Both the position numbers and the translations under genes were made by a program. This document shows positions 56,940 to 64,000 of a stretch of DNA of 64,000 nt, piece after piece. Position 1 is the first letter of the stretch. The number at the start of each line of letters is the position of its first letter. Under the pieces are notes generated by a model. That model did not search any database and was not told the origin of the DNA. It worked only from the letters and a program-made list of their open reading frames with translations. The stretch comes from Linum tenue (Eukaryota > Streptophyta > Magnoliopsida > Malpighiales > Linaceae): positions 57,561,703 to 57,625,702 of the forward strand of contig CAMGYJ010000002.1 in assembly GCA_946122785.1 (NCBI GenBank), written 5' to 3'.

Positions 56940-57712
56940 TGTAGATGTACGTGGGCACCGGGCCGTGCCGCCCACGGGCTAGCACAACACGACACGAGCA
57001 CGGGCACGAAATAAATGGGCCAGCCCGGCACGAGCACGAATAACTTAAGGGCCGTGCCGGGCCTAAACTTCATGGGCACATGCACGAGCACGGGCACGGC
57101 ACAGTATATAAGTGGGCCGTGTTGGGCCTAATATTTTCGAGACTTTATTGAGTATAAGAACGAACATGGTACGGAAATAATATTTATATGATAGAAAATA
57201 AATATTAAAAGAATTATAGGTTCAAATGTTACAAAACACAAGTAGAAAAATAATTATTTGTTGTTGTTAAAAGTGTCAAAAAGATATATACGTAATTACT
57301 AACATAAGTAAAAATGGACAAAGAATTAAACAAAGCCAAATCATACTCGCTATACTTCCAATTTTCTTTTCCACCTTATTTGTTACTTTTCTCAAACATT
57401 ATCGGTTAATACTATCTTCATCCTTCCAATTTTCACCTTCCTTTTCATTCTCTCTTTTGTTTTCGTCTTTTTCATTAAACACGAATATGAGCATGACGCG
57501 AGCACGAATAGGCACGACACGATTCGAACCGTGCCTCGGCCTGGGCTGGGCCTAGCAAAGTTAACAAATGGGCTCGCATGGCACGACACGAAAACTGACG
57601 GGCCGTGTCAAGCACGACACGAAATAAATGGGCCTGAAGCGTGCCCGTGACATGCCGTGCCGGCCCAAGCACGGCCCAACGCCCATGTACATTTGGATCT
57701 AGCCCTGCCCGT
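56940..57712. mobile_element. hAT-type non-autonomous element (GGCACGACACG family)
   Basis: The arms are rich in CACGAGCACGGGCACG, GGGCCGTGCC and GGCACGACACG; the centre is AT-rich. The right end ATTTGGATCTAGCCCT matches the hAT-type terminus (reading inward AGGGCTAGATCC). The left end is worn, starting at TGTACGTGGGC and lacking about 16 bp, so no target duplication can be tested. It is the fifth such family in the window. Confidence 0.65.
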
Positions 57713-57847
57713 TTGTTGGAACCTATGGTTGGTCTTGTGCTGCTTGAATATGAGTTGGACAGTCACTAAATTTAAGTTTGCATGGTACTGAATGTTACCT
57801 AAATGACAAGGAATATGAGTGAACTAGTATTCAATATGAGTTGAATT
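57713..57847. other. spacer
   Basis: Short AT-rich stretch with ATGAGTTG/AATATGAGT words like those in the following repeat. Confidence 0.4.
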
Positions 57848-58436
57848 TGTCACTGAGTTTAAGTTTACATGGTATCGAATATGATTTAAATTGACAAGAA
57901 TATGACTTCACCTATTATTGAATATAAGTTGAATAGCCAATGAGTTTAAGTTTACATGGTTTTGAATATGACTTAAATGGACGATTAATATGAGTTTAGC
58001 TCGCGTCAAATTGAGTTTACTTGGTAGTGAATATGAGTTGAACTAAACTCAGAACATGCATTTACAAATATCTAATAGATGGCATACCCATATTAGTTAA
58101 AAGTTGAAACATAAAAGAAGAGTATTGAATGAGTTCCAACATGTATTCTCATTTTTAGTGTTAACTAAAAATTATTCAAATTCTCATCTTCGATACTAGT
58201 TCAACTCATATTCATATAAATGTCAAAGCATATTGTGTACTATGTAAACCAGTATTCAACACTATTACTAACAGTAAACAAAGTAAATAAAGATCCTTTT
58301 TCGTTTTGTCCGTTAGTAATATTCGTTTGTGTCTGGAGTATTTGTTCGTCTATATGTCGAATACTTGTTGATATGTTTTGAATAATAGTTCATATGCTTT
58401 TCAATAATAGTTTGCGTAACAATGTTTCATGTTTAA
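57848..58436 (+). repeat. 600-bp direct repeat, copy 1
   Basis: Starts TGTCACTGAGTTTAAGTTTA and ends CAATGTTTCATGTTTAA. Copy 2 is at 58505-59112. Internally composed of loose GAATATGAGTTGAA and AATATGACTTAAAT words. No coding capacity. Confidence 0.85.
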
Positions 58437-58445
58437 ATTGTCCGC

Positions 58446-59964
58446 CAATTTCGCTATGGTGCACATAGCCTTTTTTGTGTGTATGTGCACACAAAGCCCT
58501 CATATGTCACTGAATTTAAGTTTACATGATATCGAATATGATTTAAATTGACAAGAATATGACTTCGCCTATTATTGAATATAAGTTGAATAGCCATTGA
58601 GTTTAAGTTTACATGGTTTTGAATATGACTTAAATTGACGATTAATATGAGTTTAGCTCACGTCAAATTGAGTGTACTTGGTAGTGAATATGAGTTGAAC
58701 TAAACTCAGAACATGCATTTATAAATATCTAAAAGGTGGCATACCCATATTAGTTAAAAGTTGAAACATAAAAGAAGAGTATTGAATGAGTTCCAACATG
58801 TATTCTCATATTTAGTGTTAGCTGAAAATTATTCAAATTCTCATCTTCGATACTAGTTCAAATTATATTCATACAAATGTCAACGCATATTGTGTACTAT
58901 GTAAACCACTATTCAACACTATTATTAACAGTGAAAAAAGTACATAAAGATCCTTTTTCTTTTTGTCTGTTAGTAATATTCATTTGTGTCTGGAGTATTT
59001 GTTCGTCTGTCTGTTGAATACTTGTTGATATGTTTTGAATAATAGTTCATATGTTTTTCAATAGTTCATATGCTTTTCAATAATAGTTTGCGTAACAATG
59101 TTCCATGTTTAAGCCCAACATAATTCATCATTCTATTCGAACTAATATTCATAATTGTGTAACAATACTAGTTTCTTATTCGAACTAGTATTTTGTATGT
59201 TTTAAGTAATATTCATCATTTATAGAAACTAGTATTCATCGTTCAGAAACCAGTACTTGTGTAAACTCAATTCAAAATTATTTTCAACTCATATTCACTA
59301 CAAATGAGTCATTTTGTACAGGTTGAACTCATATTCGTGAAGATGTCAACATAAGAATACCTATTTCTATATATATAAACTAAGAATACCTACTATTTTA
59401 ATTTGTACAAGTACAACTCATATTTATCCAAATATTGAACATGCTTAGTAATCCTAACCCTCGTGATTTCAACCCCAATGACAGATTGTGGAGAAATAAA
59501 AAAAGATGTGGAAGAAGGTTGTGAGAGAAGAAGTTTCAGAGCAAAAAAGAGAAAAGTGATTTGAAAGAAAGAAGCTTTGGTATTTTTCTTCTTCTCTTCA
59601 ATGGCAGATTGTGGAGAGAGAGAAAAAAGATGAGGAAGAAGGTTGTGAGAGAGTCTCAGAGAAAAAAAAAGAAGAGATTTTAAAGAAAAAATAAGGTTGA
59701 CAGGTTGAAGAAAGAGAAAAGGAGAGAGTGATTATTTTCAGAGTTTTATTTTCAATATTTAATCTCTAATCTTGGGAACCTCACCCACCATTCAGCTTAG
59801 CCGGCTTCGTTTTGAGCCGCTCCCTCCCCTTCTTTCCCCCTTCCTCCAGCCGTTGCTTCCTGGCTACTCATTTTTAAGTGGGTGGTCCTTTTGCTGAGGT
59901 GGACCAATGAGGGCTTTGTGTGCACATACACACAAAAAAGGCTATGTGCACCATAGAGAAATTG
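58446..59964. mobile_element. non-autonomous DNA element with 58-bp inverted ends
   Basis: Left end (58446-58503) and right end (59907-59964) are inverted copies of a 58-bp sequence starting CAATTTCGCTATGGTGCACA (right copy CAATTTCTCTATGGTGCACA). They enclose 1519 bp without genes. The interior begins with copy 2 of the 600-bp repeat and ends with purine-rich DNA (59480-59720) containing a twofold repeat around AGATTGTGGAGA. No matching target duplication was seen, so the superfamily is undetermined. Confidence 0.75.
58505..59112 (+). repeat. 600-bp direct repeat, copy 2
   Basis: Nearly the same as 57848-58436, with a 20-bp internal duplication near 59060. It lies directly inside the left inverted end of the 58446-59964 element. 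Confidence 0.85.
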
Positions 59965-60420
59965 TGTTTGCAATACTACTGACTAGTGGCTTCCTTTGAT
60001 TCAATTATAGGCTCGTCCTAGGGTAGGGTGGATAACCATTAGCTATGCATTTATTTATAATTAAATTTGGTTCTTTGGTTTTGAGGGGGATAAGATCTAA
60101 GAGTTGAGATTAAAAGATTTATTATTATTTTTTTCACCTTTTCAGTCAACTTGTATCTTATTTATTTTAATTCGGATTTTGAATTTTATTTTTTTGCATA
60201 TATCGTACGAGTTCATTGTGATCTACAACACAATATAGATTTTTGATATATTTTGAGAAAAGATTTCGGATCTTCCATTATCACTCGTTACTACCCTTAT
60301 ATCAATTTGTACCACCTTCATTTTAATATAAATTTTGAAATTTTTTGCACAGAAGATGAGGAGGGTTCATAATAATTTTTTATGATCTACAAATTTTGGC
60401 TTTTTTTCATATAAGGTGGT
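59964..60420 (+). repeat. second copy of the MON2 3' flank
   Basis: Repeats 55564-55735 and 56709-56938 without the LINE insert (GGCTCGTCCTAGGGTAGG, AGCTATGCATTTATTTAT, TTTTGAG, GATAAGATCTAAGAGTTGAG). It begins exactly at the outer edge of the 58-bp inverted end. Confidence 0.85.
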
Positions 60421-60890
60421 AAACAGTATCTTATATATTCGTATTATTATGTATACAATCATTCTATACCAAGTTATTCTATAAAAAAAAGGTATGTTCA
60501 TAATATCATGTTACACTTCCATCTTCTCATGATATAATTTTATGTACATAAAAAATTACTATCATGGTATAGACTGTTAATATATGGCTCAATTTTTTTT
60601 TGTTCCAAAATATATCTAAGTGAATGTCATTTTAAAAATAATGATTAATATGACTTTTATGTACAACATATTTGAATTCGGACTAAAATGAAAGAGATAT
60701 AACTAGATAAATTTAATTGAAGAAAAAGTTATTCATGGTCAATAATTTGGTTGGTTAATGACTAGATCTGCTCCCCAATTATAACTCTTTCTTCAAATCA
60801 TAACTATGGAAAAAATCCAAAACTACCACTGTTAATTTTTTTTTTTACAAAAATACCACCTTCACCAAATAATTTCCAAAAATACCATCG
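60421..60890. other. AT-rich spacer
   Basis: Nothing recognised; ends in a poly-T run and an A-rich stretch before the hairpin array. Confidence 0.5.
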
Positions 60891-60897
60891 TTTATAT

Positions 60898-61206
60898 AAA
60901 ACCGCGCCTCTCACGAGCGGTTTTTAATGAAAACGCGCCTCAAGGCAGCGTTTACATCACAAAACGCTTCTCCAAGGAGCGGTTTGACCTTGCATGGCTG
61001 TCAAACCGCGTGTTCACGTGGCGGTGCATCAAACCGCTCATTGGGAGAGCGATCTGAAGGCCAAAACGTGTGCCAGCACGGCGATCCGCATCGCCCAAGC
61101 AAACCGCGTCCTCGAGGCATGGTTTGACTGTTGGGAAAATCAAACCGCGCCCCCGAGGCGCGGTTTGACTGTTCGGGAGAAGCAAACCGCGTTCTGGAGG
61201 CGCGGT
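60898..61206 (+). repeat. array of nine GC-rich hairpin units
   Basis: Nine imperfect palindromes, each of about 22-27 bp, start near 60898, 60928, 60960, 61003, 61029, 61062, 61100, 61140 and 61180. The consensus is AAACCGCGCCTC-loop-GAGGCGCGGTTT. Arms are 8-11 bp and loops a few bases; the spacer between units varies. Members diverge by paired changes (for example CGTGTTCACGTGGCGG and CGTGTGCCAGCACGGCG). A half unit follows at about 61242. The array lies about 50 bp upstream of a TATA box. Confidence 0.85.
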
Positions 61207-61257
61207 TTTCGTTGAAGAAAAATGACGAAACGGCCCTCCCCCACGCGGTTTGTGCCC

Positions 61258-61265
61258 TATATAAA
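61258..61265 (+). promoter_or_regulatory. TATA box of the plant-mobile-domain gene
   Basis: TATATAAA followed by a C-rich leader, about 205 bp before the first ATG and directly downstream of the hairpin array. Confidence 0.6.
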
Positions 61266-61469
61266 CCCCCTCCCCCCTTCATTTTTCTGCACACCAAACT
61301 CACTCCCCCCTCTCTCCCTCTAATTTTTCTCTACCCACCCCCTTCCCCCACCCAAAAACCTTAGAATTAGTGATTTTGTTGGTTGCGGCTAAGTCTGATC
61401 TGCCTCCAAAAAACTTTTTCTTTGGTTTTCACTAAAAACCCGTCGAACCTCTGTCCGGATTCCGAGAGA

Positions 61470-62797
61470 ATGGCCGATTTCGCTCAAGAAGAGGGCCTTT
61501 TTTATGATGATTATCCAATGGTACGTACTCATTTTTCCCAATTGTTGTTGTTGTTATAATGATTTATTTAATTTATATACTAATGATTTATGTTATTGTT
61601 ATGTTATCGTAGGTTGGGCCGGATGTTGATATTTTCAATCAACGATATTATGTTGATCAAGGACCGATTGATCCGACAGTTTTATACGATCAAGCAAATC
61701 ATCATTCAAGAGACGTTTGGAACGACCACAAGGTACATATTATTTATCATCACTTGTAATTTGTATTTTGTTAAAGTAATTTATTTGTTTGTACAATAAT
61801 TTACTTAATTGTTAATCGTATTGATTATTTTCAATAATTTAAATCAATACAATACAACACTTATTTAGACTCTTTATAAAGAAATGCATGTCTAAGGAAA
61901 TGGGGACTTAAGCGATCATCATGATCCCCCCATGACCTGGGAAAATCGGGTTCTAAGCGATCCTCGGATCCTCCCTTTTTCTGTCAAAAAGACTGTGTTT
62001 CTATGGAGATGTATACCTCTCCTAAGAGTCTTACGAGTGTACTTGTATTGCTTTAAATTATTGAAAATAATCAATACGATTAACAAAATAATATATTTGG
62101 ATATTATTTTAGTTATGTTAATATTAATGTTTATTAGATAATGTATATTTCTATAAAATTGCTTGATTTAATTAATATTGCATCTTAGAAAATTATTTTA
62201 GTTATGTTAAAATTAATGTTTATTAGATAATGTATATTTCTCTAAAACAACCTTGATTTATATATAAATTGTATCTTATAATATATTTATATATGTATAA
62301 ATTATCAACTTATAGTGAAATTTAAATTCTTCTCTAGGATGCATACCATATAGTCCGCTATAGGGGCACAACGAATGTGCTTGAATGGAACGACGTCATC
62401 TTGTCCTTTCTAAAAAGGGCAAGATTGGATTCGATTAGGCATTTCAATGGAATTAAGATCGACCGCCAACTCATCACGGCGATGGTAGAGAGATGGCGAA
62501 AGGAGACACAATGCTTCAATTTTCGTGAAGGCGAGTGCACCATCACACTTAAGGACATCGCCATCCTAACCGATCTCCCCATCGATGGTTGGCAATATGA
62601 GTGGTTGGCAACATTTTATATGGACGGTCACCGGGTTGTGTCCGCCAGAAAAGGGAGATCATGATGCGGATGGTAATCCACCATTGTCGAAGGGCCAAGT
62701 ATCCATCACGTGGTTGACAGCGGAGATCAGGCGTAAGCACAACCCTGAGTTCGGAGGTATTCCCCTCACGGAGAAAAGTTCGGAGCGCGACAGCTGA
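61470..62797 (+). pseudogene. plant mobile domain (PMD) protein, frame-shifted
   Basis: Exon 1 61470-61520 (MADFAQEEGLFYDDYPM), exon 2 61613-61732 (VGPDVDIFNQRYYVDQG to VWNDHK) and exon 3 from 62338 are joined by GT-AG introns in frame. Exon 3 opens the PMD (DAYHIVRYRGTTNVLEWND, then FREGECTITLKDIAILTDLP), the domain of MAIN-like proteins and of the so-called phosphatase 7 long-form homologues carried by plant transposons. Near 62585 the family frame continues one frame over (VGNMSGWQHF, then LTAEIRRKHNPEFGG to 62797). The in-frame reading ends early at about 62664, so a one-base shift has probably broken it. PMD proteins in plants act in chromatin silencing or are transposon cargo; here the neighbouring MULE transposase favours cargo. 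Confidence 0.75.
61851..62052 (+). repeat. MITE-like 200-bp repeat, copy 1 (in intron 2 of the PMD gene)
   Basis: Begins CAATACAACACTTAT and ends ACTTGTATTG, so its ends are short inverted repeats. An inverted copy, about 96% identical, lies at 62890-63097. Copy 1 is itself bracketed by a 33-bp inverted pair (GTTAATCGTATTGATTATTT at about 61816 and its complement ending about 62085). Confidence 0.85.
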
Positions 62798-62889
62798 CGA
62801 ATATTCTGCATCTTCTCTTTAAATTTCTTCTCTTGGTACGCAACAGCTGATGAATATAAAAAAAAAACGTAAGATAAGCAAGATCGACC

Positions 62890-63097
62890 TTATTGCCAAT
62901 ACAAGTACACTCGTAAGACTCTTAGGAGAGGTATACATCTCCTTAGAAACACAGTCTTTTTGACAGAAAAAGGGGGGATCCGAGGATCGCTTAGAACCCG
63001 ATTTTCCCAGGTCATGGGGGGATCACGGTGATCGCTTAAGTCCCCATTTCCTTAGACATGCATTTCTTTATAAAGAGTCAGTATAAGTGTTGTATTG
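62890..63097 (-). repeat. MITE-like 200-bp repeat, copy 2 (inverted)
   Basis: Inverted copy of 61851-62052, placed between the end of the PMD gene and the splice donor of the MULE transposase exon. Confidence 0.85.
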
Positions 63098-63166
63098 TAA
63101 CCATACACTCCATAATTTTATACAGTTGAAAAAATTTACAGATAGACAATTAATTAGAACGCTTAC

Positions 63167-64000
63167 CAATCCACCATAGACTGTCAGCAAGCTTCTTTCG
63201 CTTGAAATGATGGTTCCAGTTGCTCTTGAAATGCCGGATGCACCATCTCTGTGACCAGTTCCGGGCTGGATCCAAGCCTAAGATAGCAGCCCGTATACCG
63301 GCGTGGCGATCTGAGATGATAGTCAGGTTCGTCCGCCTGGTGACATGGAGCTGAATTTGTCTGAAGAACCATCCATAGCTATCGGTATTCTCTCCCTCCA
63401 CAATGGCAAAGGCTAATGGATATACTAATCTATTTGCATCTGCTCCGCTGGCAATCAGTAGAGTACCCTTGTACTTGCCGGTAAGGAATGTTCCATCAAC
63501 TTGAATCACAGGAACACAGTATGGAAAACCATCAATACATGGCTTGAAGGCCCAAAAAAGACGCTTGAATTGGCGATTGTTACTAGGCACCGGCGATTGA
63601 ATTTCTTCATCTTGGTAGCGAGGCGAGAAAATGGTTCCAGAGTTAGACACCTCCAACGTCAAAATCAATTTGGGAAGGAATGCATATGATTCTTCCCAGT
63701 CACCAAACACGGTAGCCATTGCTTTCTGTTTCCCATGTCACGCTTTCTTGTAGTTAATGATATAACCATAACGACTAGAAATGTGGGCGATGATGGTTTT
63801 CACCTTCAGGTCGGGCTGCTCCTCAATTAGATGTTTGATAGCCGCGACAACCACCCTTGATTTCAACTGTCGATGGCCTTGGGATGTTATTGATGACACA
63901 CATGTGTGTGTGTTCACCGCACGTGATATGACCCAATGGCCGACTCTCTTGCTCTTGATGGCCCGGACCCTAGCTTTGCATCCCTCATTGTGGTTTTTGC
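63167..64000 (-). pseudogene. MULE (MudrA-type) transposase, partial, with premature stop
   Basis: Enters from the right edge on the minus strand. About 64000-63741 gives the N-terminal Mutator DNA-binding region (NHNEGCKARVRAIKSKRVGH, then ITSQGHRQLKSRVV and SSRYGYIINYKKA). A TGA at 63740-63738 replaces the tryptophan codon usual in YKKAW. The frame then continues KQKAMATVFGDWEESYAFLP into the DDE domain, with VIQVDGTFLTGKYKG (first D) and TIISDRHAGIRAAI (second D), and reaches HFKSNWNHHFK. The exon ends at a donor (GTAAGC at 63166-63161). The catalytic glutamate and SWIM zinc finger are not in this exon. The element is convergent with the PMD gene, the arrangement of PMD-carrying MULEs. Confidence 0.83.

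Noticed and set aside
60898..61206. CpG-rich coding region (several overlapping open frames)
   Set aside because: Open frames arise because the hairpin units lack stops; the palindromic structure explains the sequence better.

Overview
The window is nuclear DNA of a flowering plant, most likely a eudicot. Evidence: AT-rich intergenic DNA, short plant-style introns, two conserved plant genes with many exons, and a dense layer of plant transposon families (chromovirus, copia, TRIM, PIF/Harbinger, hAT, MULE, Helitron-like and L1 LINE). The species cannot be named from the sequence.

Only two genes look like functional host genes. The first (10638-12486, +) is a nine-exon cytosolic-type O-acetylserine(thiol)lyase/cysteine synthase of 325 residues with all cofactor motifs; its second intron appears to be GC-AG. 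A decayed fragment of a related gene lies 3 kb upstream. The second (38383-55314, +) is a 44-exon MON2 homologue of 1651 residues, a Golgi/endosome trafficking scaffold. Every exon phase closes, so both gene models are well supported. The MON2 gene carries a perfect 91-bp tandem duplication across the 5' splice site of intron 29.

The rest is mainly transposon strata. 1-2030: decayed Harbinger with an intact Myb-like ORF1 and only the transposase C-terminus. 5246-6760: copia remnant. 8046-8336: a TRIM. 8447-9119, 9142-9838 and 12865-13383: an hAT-type non-autonomous family, two copies with perfect 8-bp target duplications. 14638-20850: another hAT-type element split by a young intact chromovirus (14788-20336) whose LTRs differ at three positions. 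22129-27115: a nearly complete Harbinger with an intact 403-residue transposase but a frame-broken ORF1. 27900-31800: an LTR-like relic and an L1 LINE remnant, itself split by a 634-bp hAT-type element. 32189-34700: a Helitron-like terminus with a decayed RPA70-like gene. 35106-36449: two 337-bp inverted arms around exon 1 of a short-chain dehydrogenase gene (Pack-MULE-like capture). 37216-37916: second copy of the hAT-type family seen at 14638.

Downstream of MON2, part of its 3' flank is duplicated 4.4 kb away. The space between holds a rearranged LINE fragment, an hAT-type element, a 600-bp direct repeat and a 58-bp-TIR element. The right end (60898-64000) appears to be one compound element: nine GC-rich hairpin units, a TATA box, a plant-mobile-domain gene, and a convergent MULE transposase with a premature stop. 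Inverted ~200-bp MITE copies lie on either side of the plant-mobile-domain exon.

The most unusual points are the SDR gene capture, the hairpin array upstream of the plant-mobile-domain gene, the splice-site duplication in MON2, the GC-AG intron in the cysteine synthase gene, and the recurrence of at least five hAT-type families whose ends are built from short iterated motifs.
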